A stretch of DNA of 64,000 nucleotides from Pipra filicauda (lineage: Eukaryota; Chordata; Aves; Passeriformes; Pipridae). The stretch is from contig NW_024104911.1 of NCBI RefSeq assembly GCF_003945595.2, positions 55,226-119,225 on the forward strand, in the 5' to 3' direction. The notes under the pieces were generated by a model. The model saw only the letters and a list, made by a program, of their open reading frames with translations, did no database searches and was not told the origin of the DNA. Position numbers and translations under genes: made by a program. Shown in pieces: positions 24,700 to 36,607 of this stretch; the stretch's first letter is position 1, and every line of letters starts with the position of its first letter.

Positions 24700-25209
24700 A
24701 AGACTCCCCTTTCCCACTCCCCCTCTGCCCCACAGCTGCTGCAGCACTGGTTGCTGGGAGGGGGGGAAACTCCCATCAGCCCCCCCCCTTTGGGATAGAC
24801 AGTTGGCATTGGGGACCCCCCAAGTGCAGATCTGCCCTCACAGAGCCCCAGGGAACTGCTTCAGGGCAGAAGTGTTGGTGGAGGGGGGGACTTCCATGGA
24901 AATCCTCTTCCCACCATCTCCCTGCCTGTTGTCCAACTCCCCTTTTCCCTTTTAGCCCATCCCTTTCCCATTGCCCCCACAAAGCCCAGCTCTCCCCTAA
25001 CTTGGCTTGGGGGTGTTCCCCCCTCTGATTTGCTCAGTTTTGGGGTCTCAAATTTCTTCATTGCTCCATTTAGGGGTCCATCTCCCTCTTCTTTCTCCCT
25101 CTCTCACTTTTTTCTTATTTTTCCCCAATTCTCAGCCCTCCCTCTCAGCACTCAGCTTGAGGGTGCCACTCCCGTTTGACCCCTCTCCCATCTCTTCTCC
25201 TCCTTTCTC
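24700..25209. other. Unassigned GC-moderate DNA upstream of the MHC relic
   Basis: On the minus strand this would be intron 1/leader territory of the MHC relic, but no signal-peptide exon is recognisable. Overlapping frames exist on both strands with no domain. Confidence 0.35.
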
Positions 25210-26122
25210 ATCGTCTCATTGTCTCATCATCTGGGGAATCTTCACCACCCTCTGCCCTTGGTTTCAGCTTACCTTGTCTTACTCTGCCTTTCTCTTCAAT
25301 GCCTTGCCTTGCCTTGCTTTGACTACCCCTACATGATGTTGCCTTCCCTTGACTACCTCTCCCTTGCCTTTCCTTACATACACTTCCCTAGCCTTGCCTT
25401 GCTTGCCCTGCGTAGCCTTACCTTGTCTACCCCTTGCCTTTCACTCCCTCTCTTTGCCTTGAATTGCCTTGCAAACCCCTCTCTTTCCTTGCCTTGCATA
25501 CCCATCCCTTGCTGTGCCGCCCCCTCCCCTGCCATGTCTTGCCTTGCCCTGCCTGACTATCCCTTGCCATTCATTGCCTTGCTTACCCTTGCCTTGCTTT
25601 GTCTGTCAACCCCTTCTTTGCCATTCCTTGCCTTGCCTTCCCCTCTCTGGTCTTTCTTTGCCTTACCTACACCTCCCTTGCCTTGCCTTGTCCTGTCTTG
25701 TCTATTCCTCCCTTGCTTTTCATTACTTTTCATACCAATCCCCCACCTAGACTTGCCTATTCCCTTCTTTCCCAGCCTTACTATGCCTTGCCTACTCCTT
25801 CTCCACCTCGCCTTGCCTTGTGCCTTCCTTGCCTTGTCCCTTTCTTGCCTTGCCTTACATTGTATTGCCTGCTCCTACTTTGACTTGCATTTCCTTGCCT
25901 ACAACTCCACTGCCTTGCCTCTCTCTGCCTACATTTCCCTTGCCTGATACGGCCTTTCATATGCATCCCCCACCTGGACTTGCCTACCCCTTTCTTGCCT
26001 GGCTTTGCTTTGCCTTGCCTTGTCCGCACCTCCCTTGACTTGCATTGCTTTGCTTACCCCTCCCTTCCCGTGCCTTCCCTTGCCTACCCTTTTCTTGCCT
26101 AACCTTTCCTACTCCTCCCTTC
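25210..26122. repeat. CCTTG-type satellite, forward block
   Basis: About 0.9 kb built from CCTTG/CTTGC pentamers mixed with CCCCTC and TACC spacers, forming loose units of 20-40 bases. It is stop-poor and yields Leu/Pro/Cys-rich frames up to 242 codons (25,219-25,947) that carry no domain and should not be called genes. Confidence 0.93.
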
Positions 26123-26457
26123 CTGGTCAGGCAGGGGTAGGTAAGACAAGGTAAGTCATAGGAGGGGAAGACAGTGCAAGGCCAGGCCAGGAAAGCAAGA
26201 GCTAGGCAAGGCAAGGCAGGGGATTAGTAGGCAAGGCAAGGCAGGGAGGGGTTTGCAAGGCAATTCAAGGCAAGGAAAGGGAGTGGAAGGCAAGGTAAGT
26301 CATGAGACGGGGGCAGGTAAGGCAAGGCAACACGCAGGCAGGCAAGGCAAGGTTCTAGGGAGGTGTATGCAAAGAAAGGAAGGGGTAGTCAAAGCAAAGG
26401 AAGGGACAGCAGGGGTATGCAAGGCAAGACAGGGGAGAGGAAGGCAAGGGAAGGCAG
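26123..26457. repeat. CCTTG-type satellite, inverted block
   Basis: At about 26,125 the sequence switches abruptly to the complement (CAAGG/GGCAAG). This is a true inverted copy, not just a strand change in composition: the variant string around gccttgaattgccttgcaaa at 25,455-25,480 recurs in reverse complement at about 26,246-26,271. The two blocks form a large imperfect palindrome. Confidence 0.9.
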
Positions 26458-29400
26458 TTACACAACTCTCTCCAATTTTTGTTAAAACCTCTTTAATCTT
26501 TCATGTGGTAAACCCACTCTTTTGATTTGATCTGCAAAACCAAAATCAAACCAAAGAAACCCCACCACCTAACACAGGTCACAAGTTATGAAAGAGACTC
26601 CAAGTTATGTTAGGAAAGCTACAAACATGTGAAGTTTTAAGGAAATCCCAGGTCTTCCAACATTCTGCTCATGTTGCCTACACTACTCCCTGGATATGAC
26701 CCACCCCCAGGCATCTGCCCAACAGCAGACACCACTGCTGCCCTCTCAAACAGCAGCACTTCAGCCATGAGTCACCACTGTTCCAAGAATCACAGGTCTA
26801 GATTTCCATGGCCATCAATACCGGGTGTGGCAACTAAACAGGGTGCTCTGTCTGGTACCTGTCAGACAGGACCCTCTTCTCTAAAGACAGCAGCTCAGCA
26901 GGCAACGCCATGATTTGCCAGACACGTGCTTACTTCAAGCAGTCAATTAACTCTTAAAACACTTCATCAAGGCTGTGGGAGTACTTACAGGGCCTGAAGT
27001 CTCATGCTGTGACCTGGTACTTGTACAGGATCTCACTTGGTGTCTATGGAAACCATTCTGCCACTGCGGAATGTTTTCTCCTAGAAAACCCACCCATTAC
27101 ACAAGTTACACATCTGACCAAAATGTAGCAAGTGGCCTCCAATCCCATCAATTGTCTTCTTGCTGTCACCACATCCTTACCCTTAAAATAGAGGAGGAAG
27201 TCTACAGCTGTTGGTGCAGTTCTTAGGAACGCAATAAAACACCCTTTCGTTGGACTGCACAAGGGCAAGTTCTGATGGCACCAAACCCCTGGAGCGCAGC
27301 CCTGAACAGATTCCAGTGTTCCACCAGGTGAACATGGGCAGTACCATCTCCACTCCCAACACACGGCCCTGCTTGGGCCAGCGATGTGTGGCCTCGTCAT
27401 TTCTTGCCCTCCCACACACCGCAGAGTCCAGCCTGGCTGGCTCCTGCCAGACTGACTGCTGCCAAAAAATCAACATGAATGCCACATGCAGTATTGCTGC
27501 TTTCTGCATTAAGGAGAATTGCCTGATCACTTGGTGTTACACTCTAGATTAAGCTATAATCTGCCCAGAGTGGTTACATTTTTATTTAAGACTTTTTAAA
27601 AGCCTTTTGGTTCATTTTAGCCTCTAATTAGCATCCAGAGAAAGAGTCACACACTCTCCTCTAAGACAAATTCTTTTAATTTAGTGAGAAAAATAAGATA
27701 TTTTGGCAAAAAGTTTTTACAGGAGTAAAATACAACCATGAAAAAAGCATTTCACTAAAACATTCAGCACAAAGACCCATTCCACAGGAAATACTAAAAA
27801 CAATCAATATACCAGCTTTAGTAAAACACAATTCATCGGTTTTAAGTTACCCACAAGAGAAGAAAAAAAGAAGACTGATTTAGAGGAATAAAGAAAGAGA
27901 GAAGAAAGAGAGAGAGAAAGGAGACGAGAAAATAGTTATCAGTGATTCAATGGTTCACATGGTGTCAGCTGGACAGGGAGAAGAGAGAGAGAGGCTGCGT
28001 AGAGTGTTGTGTATTTACAGAGTTCAGTTTTCCCTGCCAGGCAGGATATCCGGTCAGTGCCTTCCAGACCAGAGTTGTGCTGTAGCCAGTCACAGGTCAC
28101 AGGGGTGTGGTGTGGGTGGGCTACCAGGCAGATCTGCCTTGACTGACAGCCCAGCTACAGGCCTTCAGTGATGCCATGTGCTTTGCATGGGTGCAGGCCT
28201 CCATGTACTTGCAGGTCCAGGTCCAGCTCCTCCCCACATGCACACACACAGTGAGTTGGTTCCAACCCATATCAATAATTCAGGATCCAGGATCTCACAC
28301 TTCCTCACTACAACAGAGCCCTGACAAGACCTCGATCCCAACCTGCCCCTTGCTGTGTTGGAGGGGGCCAGGCAGAAAATCCTGTCTAGTCCCTTGCACA
28401 GGTCGGTGGTTCTTCCTCAGCTTCAGTGCAGGGAAATATTTCAGCTCAGAACAACTCCCTGGCACAAGACTGCAATCCTTGAGGTAATGCAGAGGAGGAA
28501 AACTGCTTTGGTTTTCACTTCATACACAACACCCCAAGTTTGGTGCTTTGGGGACGTGTTCATGTGTCACCTTCGCAGGAAGAAGCCGGAAGAAGGTGCA
28601 GACACTAGAGCATCCTTACCTTTTATTAAACTATACCAAAAGGAAAGAGGTATCCAATTCTTTTGAAATCATTTCTCTTTTGTAGCTATTTAGCTCACAA
28701 CTAGAGTTTGCATTCTGTTAATAGCTATCTTGTCCAAAAGAAACCTGATCCAGCAGATTATGAACTGCAGGGATCCACAGGGAAATCCATTTCTTGGACT
28801 TCGGTTTCATTTGCTTGAGGATTCATAACAAAATAACAAGCTACCTCTCGAGAAGGAAATACTTAAATACATTTCATTTATTTATCCCAAATATTTTCCC
28901 CAAACTATCCACAGTCCATAAAGAAAAAAGGTAAAATCCCCCAAATGATTCTTAAACAACACATTTCCACGTGGAAAAGCATTTCTGCCAGTCTAACAAA
29001 TGCACTGTCTAGAGTATAAAGCACCCAAACACATCTGAACCTCTTAAAAAAATATTTAAAACCCCCCATACTTAATATTGTCTTGTGTTAAGGATGTTAA
29101 GGACATAAACTTTGGAATCACAAAAAACTAGTCAGGGTCACTACTTCAGGGACGACTTTCATGCACAGTGAACAGAATGATGCCAGAGATAAACATATAC
29201 CCCTCAAAATTTGATACAAATACCTATTTTTCAGCTACTAAGCTTTTCCAGAAGCCTATGTCATGGCCTGGGAAGTCAAGGTTGGAAATCCTCACTTATG
29301 CTTTCCACGTCACATCTGGATTTGCTGGGAAGCAAACACACAGACACACTCATTTCTGTGACATGTCAGCCAGAAATCACGGGACCTAGCAACTTGCTCC

Positions 29401-31140
29401 TCACTGCACCACTTTGAAATAAATTAAAACCCAGGAAAAAACCAAACCTGAAAATAAAGAGCTTACTGCAGCACCATCTTAAACTTCTGCCCAGTGCTGG
29501 ACAGAAAGAGGGAGAAAACTTGTTCTGCCAGTTTTCCCAATTCTGAACTGAGCAGTCAGAAACAGACAATCTTGTCCTCATCTGCAGCTGTGGTGGCTTC
29601 TCTCCTTCCTTCAGCTTTGCCCCAACTTCTGAAAGACCAGAGGCACCACACAACCCCAAATTGCCAGGATTCACACCCAGTATTAGGATGTACACCTTCA
29701 CGTTCTATCTTCAGCCAAACAAATCTGAGATGCTTTTGCTTCCCTGACAGACTTAGCAAATTTCATTTACTTCTATCAAGGCAACAGACATCCTGGATGG
29801 TACACAGCTGACAGAAGTCTGAACAGGGAAACAAAAATTCATTGTTTTCTTGTTTGTGGTGACTTAAACTTCTCCTAGGCCCATGCTCAAAAAGGAAGGT
29901 GTTGCTTTACCTGTTTGAGAGGTTTATGCTGAAGATACCACTTGGTACACTGCTGTCACTAAACTGATCTCTACAGTCTCAGATTGCCTTCTGTATCTTT
30001 TCCACTGGAATGTGCAGCCATCACAAGTTTGGGGAAAGCCCAGAAAGCATGACTGGAGCTCAGTGAAGTGTCTGTTTATGTCTGGGGAATCTCTAACCAG
30101 CTCACAGATGCCTACCCTATCCCACTTGGGGCTAATTAAACCAAAATAAGGACAATCAGTGAAGTGGTGGCAGTTATTTCTTTTCTAGCAGAACATATCA
30201 GAAAAACATGGCATCACGGTTACATGGCCATTTGCACATTTAGAGTTGCTATTTGCGCAAAGGCAAGACTGGAGGTAGGTTAAAGAGGTTTTATTTTCCC
30301 AAAGAGGGATTGAGTTGTTAAAAGTGTGGAAAACCCTAACTGAGAGGTAGACATAGGGGCAAGACAACAGAAGACATGGCACAAACTTTTGAGCATCAGA
30401 ACAAAGGAGTCCAGGATTATCAGCACCAAGCACTGATGCTACCAACTGGCACAATTCTCCAGCTGAACCAACTAATTCACCTCCTGGCTCTTCCACAAAG
30501 CATCCTGTTAACTAGCGTAACAAAACATTTTCTTCTATATGGTTTGTAAATAGAATATGTTTTCATTGGACCTAATTGCTTTTCTAAGAAAAAAAATATT
30601 TGTACAGGTAAAAACCCATCCAAGCAGGTGTTTCTGAGCCCACAACTCCCAGGTAAAGGAACAGAGGAGGAGCAGCACAGAAGGATCCAAAGGTACCCGA
30701 GGGAGGTTAAAGTTGACTGGATTTGGTAGGAAAACCAACTGCTCTGCAGCTGTCTCAAGTCTGGAGCTCACAGAAATGAAATGTGCTCGCCCTCCTGCTT
30801 CATTTTATACCTTCTCTGATCAAGACAAAATCACATCATGCAAAAGATACGAGAGAAGATGGTAACACCTGTCCAATGTCCCCCCGAATGGCTGGCACCA
30901 GGGTTCATTCCTTCCTCTGGTTGATGCAACCAAAAGCCAGGTTTCTGCTCATCCCTCTCAGCAGAGGTGACACCCGGGATGTGGATCCTTGGCGGAGGGC
31001 AATCTGTGCTGGGGACACCGGGTACGGCACCAAACCCTGAGGTGCGAAGACACCAGATCCCTCATCCTGAACAGCCTCCCCATTCCACCCGCTGCCCCTT
31101 GCCACTGCAGGCTCCACTGGACACACACAGCTCAGCATCG
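26458..31140. other. Intergenic or intronic DNA, no gene seen
   Basis: 4.7 kb with no supported gene. The segment 27,620-27,910 is purine-rich ending in a GAGA tract. Frames of 100-123 codons (for example 27,044-27,415 minus and 28,176-28,487 plus) show no domain. Confidence 0.45.
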
Positions 31141-31180
31141 AGTCACAGAATGCTTTGGGCTGGAAGGGCCCTCAGGAAAC
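31141..31180 (-). repeat. Short CR1-like 3' fragment
   Basis: A gtcacagaatgctttgggct-then-ggaagggccct string matches the start of inverted CR1 3' ends. Only about 40 bases remain. Confidence 0.5.
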
Positions 31181-33299
31181 CCCTCTGCAGCTGCAGAAAC
31201 CATGTCAGTGACCGGGGCAGTACCAAAGGCACCTCTCAAAATGGGCAGCAGGGGAGCAGGACTTGAAAGGGAAGCAACAGCTGAAAGCAAAAACAACCAT
31301 GAGCTCATTTAGAGACAGTCTAATAATAATAATAATAATTAAAAAAGATTATTTCCAATTTGCCTCTGTCAAAGAAAATAAAACACACCAGAACCCTGGC
31401 CTCAAGTCCCTTCATTTCAGATTCCAAAGAAACACATGGACATCCCTGTCACAATGAACAGATGGCAGGTTATCCTTGTGTCTGTCTCTCAAAGTCTGCA
31501 ATTCACTGGTTTTTATTATCCCATTTCTTTGTTCTTAAACCAAAAAAACCCAAACCAAACTATCTGATGTTGTCTCCCTTTTTTTTGGCAGGGGGAAAGC
31601 ACAAAGTATTTTTAAGGAACTCCTCTAACTTCTATTTAATTTCCCCATGAGCCTTCCCTTGACTTCAGATGCAATGTTAAGACCAGAAAAGTTTCAGCCT
31701 GCTTCACCAAGAGTCCGAAAGGGAAAATAAAAGCACTGCCTCCAACCCTCCCAAATCCAGTGCCTACAACACTTCCTCATTTTTACCACTTGCAAAGGAA
31801 GTGCCACCACTCCTCCTGAGCCTGTGCTTTACCTGATAATGCTATTTAACTGAGCAAGAGAAATTCCAAAGGTAGAGGTGAAAATGCAGAGGATTTTCAC
31901 CAAGTGGAGAGAAAATATTGGCCCCGGGGTCCGAAGTAGCTTTGCAAGATATTCAATATGTAGCTACCCTGCAGCTAATTTTTCAAATATTGGTCAAGAG
32001 AAGCCTTCCTGCACACAAAGGAGACTGAGTTCATGAGCAAACCCTGTGACATTGAAACAACAAACCTAGAAAAGAAGTATCCTAAAAATGACCTCCATCT
32101 TTGTGCTGACCTTTACTCCTGCTCTTGCTGATTGGTTCCTACAGGCGAACCCCACAAAGAAAATGGGAATTAGGGAAGCCTACAGCAAACGCAGCAGCTA
32201 CACACAACAGCCACTGGCTCACCGGGGAGCCAAAATGCAGCCCGGGCCATTGGGTTATTTTAGTCCTTTTTGGCAACTAGAGCTTTACGCTATTGTTTTG
32301 CAAGACCAGAGAATACAATTCTTCAGGGCAAGGCACACAGGAAGCAGATCTGGCTGCATGGACATGCCTCTGGGAGGCTGCAGGACAGCCTGCAGGGGGA
32401 TGGGAATCTGGGCTCCCAGACCCATCCAACAGCTCTGGCCCTCATAACACTGCTGCACCTCCCGCTCAGTCAGTGGGGCTGAGAGAGGGAAAGCTTTCAG
32501 AGAGAACTGAAAAAAACCACCCCAAATCTCAGGAACTCTCTTTCTGATAAAATCTTGTGCCTGTGTTTACATACCTCTGGGAAAAACACTCCCACTGAAG
32601 GAGTCCTGAATTTTCCTTTGGCATTTAATGAACTGGCACAGCTCAAACTGATGCCATTAAATTCTCCATCTCTCAAATCCAGGTTCTCCTTTGCTGTGGG
32701 GTTTTTGCCAGTCCCACAGTCCAGAGGGACCTCTGGCAGCTGCTCTGCCCAAGAGCTGCTGTGGGACTGCTGGGAAACACTATTGTGAGGGAGGCAGAAA
32801 TTAAACAGTTCAGGGCATTACCTCAAAACATTGGGGGAAAATTCCACACCGTTTCATTGCTTCCCTTTTTAAATGAAACTGTGTGAGCCCCATGTGAACC
32901 GGGAGGCTCTGGGCTGTGGGAAAGCACCCAGAGTGATGGAGGGAGCACAATGCTCCTCTCCTCACTCCATCCCCAACGCAGCCCTCTGGATACTCAGCAC
33001 CACAGCTGGGGGATGACCCTGGGGATATTTCACTCCATCCCCATGGATTCTGCTCCCCGCTCCAGTCCACCCAGAGCCAGAACGACCTCCAGAGGGGGAA
33101 TGCCAAGATGTTTGGTAGGAAAATGACGCGTCCCCAGCAGCACCCAAATCCCTGCAGCTCTGTGTTTATTCCCACCCAACTCAGTAGATTCCCCTCTTCA
33201 GCATCCCTGGACATGGTCCTCCTTCTCTAATCTCACGTTGGAAACGGTTCAGAACAGCAACAACTCCAGTCCCTTTGCTGCAGTACCGACTTTTGATCA
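31181..33299. other. Intergenic DNA, no gene seen
   Basis: Contains a small AAT microsatellite (31,321-31,340). No domain-bearing frame is present; the 134-codon minus frame at 32,810-33,214 lacks any recognisable feature. Confidence 0.45.
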
Positions 33300-33354
33300 G
33301 CAGAAGGCAGAGTCATTAAAGTCACTAGGCATGTGCCGTTCTGTCGCCGGGCCC

Positions 33355-33620
33355 CCTCCTTTACCATGTGACACCGGGCGTAGGGAAGTGACTGCACATG
33401 CACAACTCATCGCCACTTTGCCCTTTCTTAGTATGTAATCTTGCGGGTTGTTTTCCACTACTGCGCATGCGTCCTCTTGTTTTTTACTTAGCACGTGACA
33501 CTCTGCTTCAGTTGAGCAATTGCACCTGGGTGCCCTTATTCCTTTCAGTACTACTCTTCAGCATGTATCACCCGCAAGTCATCGCGCACATGCAGTACCT
33601 CGCCTTCACCACCAGGCAGC
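33355..33620. repeat. Degenerate ~62-bp tandem repeat with palindromic CpG motifs
   Basis: Four units can be aligned by eye: each has a CAYGTGACAC or CATGTATCAC-like start and an ACTGCnCATGC-like core (actgcacatgc near 33,390, actgcgcatgcg near 33,460, a worn copy near 33,520, cgcgcacatgc near 33,582). The cores resemble NRF-1 (TGCGCATGC) and E-box (CACGTG) sites. This could be a worn CpG promoter repeat or simply a satellite. Confidence 0.5.
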
Positions 33621-33639
33621 AGGAGCAGCGATTACTGTC

Positions 33640-33800
33640 CGTTTTTAATTTTAATTTTTCATTTATTTTTCATTTTATATGTTTTTCATTTTTACATTAT
33701 TTATCTTTTTATTTTCTATTTTTATTTTTGTTGTGTTTATTTTATTTTTATTTTATTTTTTTAGTATTTTCTTTGATTTTTTTATTATTTTCCTTAAAGG
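33640..33800. repeat. T-rich (TTTTATTT) low-complexity tract
   Basis: Almost only T and A, with TTTTATTT units. It gives Phe/Leu/Ile-rich frames that mimic membrane proteins. Confidence 0.95.
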
Positions 33801-33899
33801 CTGTGTGAGGTGGCCACGCCTCCCAAACCCAGGGGGGGAGGGGCAAAAAGGAAGGGGTGAGACCCTCTGGACTCCACAAAATTAGGCTAAGGGGCGTTA

Positions 33900-34345
33900 T
33901 TGGGGTTCTCCCAGGGCCCGCCACCCCACCCTCCCCATTTTGAGGGTCCCTACTCACTTTTCTGCGGGGTTTCCCTGACATTTTAGGTCCCCTCCCTGAC
34001 ATTTTTGGAGGTCCCCACTCATGTTTTGGGGTCCCCTCTCCCACTCTTGGGGGTCACCACACTCTTTTGGGGGTCCTCCCTCCTACTTCTGAGGATCCTC
34101 ATCCACTTTTGTGGGTCCTCGCCTATTTTTGGGGCCCCTCCGTTACATTTTGAGGGGTCCCCGCTCCCTTTTTGGGGGGTTTCCCCACCTTTCGGGGTTC
34201 CCCCACCTATTTTTGGGGCCCCTCCCTGACATTCTGGGGCTCCTCCTCCAATTTTTTTTTTGTCCTTGGATTTCTTCCCCCCCATTTTTGGGGTCTCCCG
34301 TCCAATTTTTGGGGTGCTCCCTCCCATTTTAGGGGTGACCCCCAA
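33900..34345. repeat. Degenerate ~27-bp minisatellite
   Basis: A unit of form CCnCnnTTTTTGGGGtCCCC repeats about 16 times with substitutions and small indels. It produces repetitive Gly/Pro/Phe frames on both strands that are not genes. Confidence 0.85.
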
Positions 34346-34394
34346 TTTAGGGTTTGTGGGGGGAAGGGAGTAAAGGGCATCTCCACAAAGAGTT

Positions 34395-34612
34395 TTTTCT
34401 CTTTTATTTCAATTTTATTTCCTTTTTAACTTCCTTGGGTTTAATTTTCTTTTTAAATTTTAATTTTGTTTCTATTTTTCTTTATATTTCTGGGATTTTT
34501 TTCTTATTTTATTTTTTTTTATTTTTTACTTTATTTTTTATTTACTTTATTTTTTAAATTTTAATTTATTTTATTTCTTATTTTATTTTTTTTTATTATT
34601 TCTTATTATTCC
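34395..34612. repeat. Second T-rich low-complexity tract
   Basis: TTTTATTTT-like units again, mirroring the tract at 33.64 kb on the other side of the minisatellite. Confidence 0.95.
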
Positions 34613-36051
34613 AGAGAGGGAAACGCTGCAGCTCCTCTGGGGGCCACCCAGAGCAACTTTACCAGCATAAAATGGAAATTACATCGTGGTCAAACATATT
34701 GCCAGCAGGATTAGAAAGTCCTGGCCAAGGTGACCAGTGTGTGGAAGTCTGACCAGTGACGATCCAGGGGGGATTTTCAGTGGGATTCTTGCAGGTTTTA
34801 CTGTCAGAAACTCCAATTCTTTTTGGCACCTTTTGCTTAAATGTTTCCCTGTTGTAAGAGGTCAATTAGTGGTTTTAGTGACCAGATTGTCAAAGTTCAG
34901 GAAATACAACCGGCATTCCCTCAACACCTCCAGCACCTCCACACCCACCTGGGATCTGGGGCAGACGGGCAGCAGCCTGCCCTGCGCAGGCTCCAGGGGT
35001 GGTGTTCAGTCCTTTATTCCCATCCCTTGAATACCAGCTATTTACAACAGTCTGGGCTTTTGACAAAGACTGTAAATCAAACACTGTTGTAACTTCAGTA
35101 TTACTATTAAATGACACTATATGTTCTATAAATATTAATTAGTTTGCATGATTAATTACTTAACTATTTTAAGCAGCGTACAAAGAAGAGCTGGACTTAA
35201 AGGGGATGTGTGGGGTCTGAGAAGCACCTTTCCCTCCAGAGACCACCTGAGATACTGAGTTCAACCTGGTGGGTACCAGGCACACAAACTTCAGGGTGCA
35301 ACATGATCAGACGCCCACCTCCAGGGAGGGTCCATGGATTGTGCCTATCACCTGCTTTCTACCGCTGCCCTCAAGAGCTTCGCACCACGCTGCACAAACA
35401 GCCAAACTGGCTTCTGCAATTGACCCCCAAATCAGCTCACTTAGACCCCATTTCTGAGCCCAAAAACCCAACTGCTGAGCCTGAGTGCCCAAAAATGCAG
35501 CACTTCACCTCTGTTCCTAAGTGAGAAAGCACATAACTCAGTCTCCTGTGCCAGGTTTAGAAAATGCATGGCTCGAGATGTTTCTGAGCCCCAAAATCAG
35601 CCGCATAAACCTGCTTTCAAACCCCTGGAACAGAAGACCTGGTCTCCATCTTCTGGCCCCAAATCAGCTTTCTGGTCCCATTACAGTCCCTGTGTGCAAT
35701 GCTAAAGGGTGCAGGGAGTGTGACCAGCCCACAACACTGCACCCCGGGGTCCCATACATAGTTCAGGGAGTGCCTGGCCCTGAACCTCTGCAGATCAGCA
35801 GGAGCACAGGTAGGGCAGGTGTCACTGCATTGCTGCTGTTTCTGCCTGCTGATGGTCCCTACCCACTGCCACAGTCCCCTCCTGGCCTCTGAGCTACCCC
35901 CTGCCTTACATGGGGGAGGCATGCATGGTATCTGAGGGCAGGGGCAGGGGAACTGCTGGGCTGGCTGCCTTGGGTATGGGACTATGCTGCAGGGAGGCAG
36001 GCATGTGGGAGCTGAGGTGGGGGCAGTGAGCACAGCGAGCTACGGGAAGGG
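34613..36051. other. Unassigned DNA left of the young LTR element
   Basis: Frames of up to 138 codons (35,617-36,033 minus) but none with a domain. No repeat family recognised. Confidence 0.4.
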
Positions 36052-36057
36052 AAGGTG

Positions 36058-36436
36058 TGTCGTAGCACAGAAATTGTGTGAACAGTTTCTGTTGCATTTC
36101 TGTGATTTCTCCCCTGGCATGGCTGGGTGCAGATAGTAAAAATTACTGCGCCACTAAGATGGCTACTCGAGCTAAAGTTAGAACAAAGGTGGATTCATGC
36201 CAGATGCCAAGGAGGAGTTTTTGGCAGGTGAATAAAGTTTTCTCATCTCCTATGACCACCTGTTGTGGTCCAATTAGCAGGGGACAGCAGAGCATGTTTT
36301 CCTTATGTAACCAATGTTGTGTGAACAAGAAGCTGAGCGTCATGAGCACTATATAATCTGTCTTTCTCCTAATAAATCCGACATTTGCCTGATCATATTG
36401 ATCCTGGAGCAATCTGTCCATACCCTTCCATCAACA
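36058..36436 (+). repeat. 5' LTR of the young gag-only element
   Basis: Starts TGTCGTAGC and ends CATCAACA. A TATA box (actatataatc, about 36,348-36,358) is followed by AATAAA (about 36,371). The open 92-codon frames inside it on both strands are copied exactly in the 3' LTR and are chance frames. Confidence 0.95.
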
Positions 36437-36438
36437 AT

Positions 36439-36456
36439 TGGTGCCTGAAAAGGGAC
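36439..36456 (+). promoter_or_regulatory. Primer-binding site of the young element
   Basis: TGGTGCCTGAAAAGGGAC lies two bases after the 5' LTR. It differs from the canonical tRNA-Lys3 site at three positions, so the tRNA assignment is uncertain; position and the TGG start fit a primer site. Confidence 0.75.
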
Positions 36457-36607
36457 TCAAAGTTCGTCAGTTCTTCGGGACAGAAGACAAACGGAGAGCC
36501 GAAGGAAGCAGCTGTTAGAGACAGCGCTGAACCCCGGTGCTGCGATCAAAGCCGTGCACGGTCAAATTGGAAGCTCGCCTTGGCCCGGTGAGTCAGCTGG
36601 TGGGAGT

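Noticed and set aside
25219..25947. 242-codon Leu/Pro/Cys-rich frame
   Set aside because: It is a translation of the CCTTG satellite, repetitive in all three frames, without any domain.
33900..34345. Possible CRISPR-like array
   Set aside because: Units are contiguous and degenerate with no distinct spacers, in an animal genome.
33398..34557. Phe/Leu/Ile-rich frames resembling membrane proteins
   Set aside because: They read T-rich low-complexity tracts and a minisatellite; composition explains the hydrophobicity.
36078..36421. Two identical pairs of 92-codon frames at 36.1 and 39.6 kb
   Set aside because: They are chance frames inside the two LTR copies; their identity reflects LTR identity.
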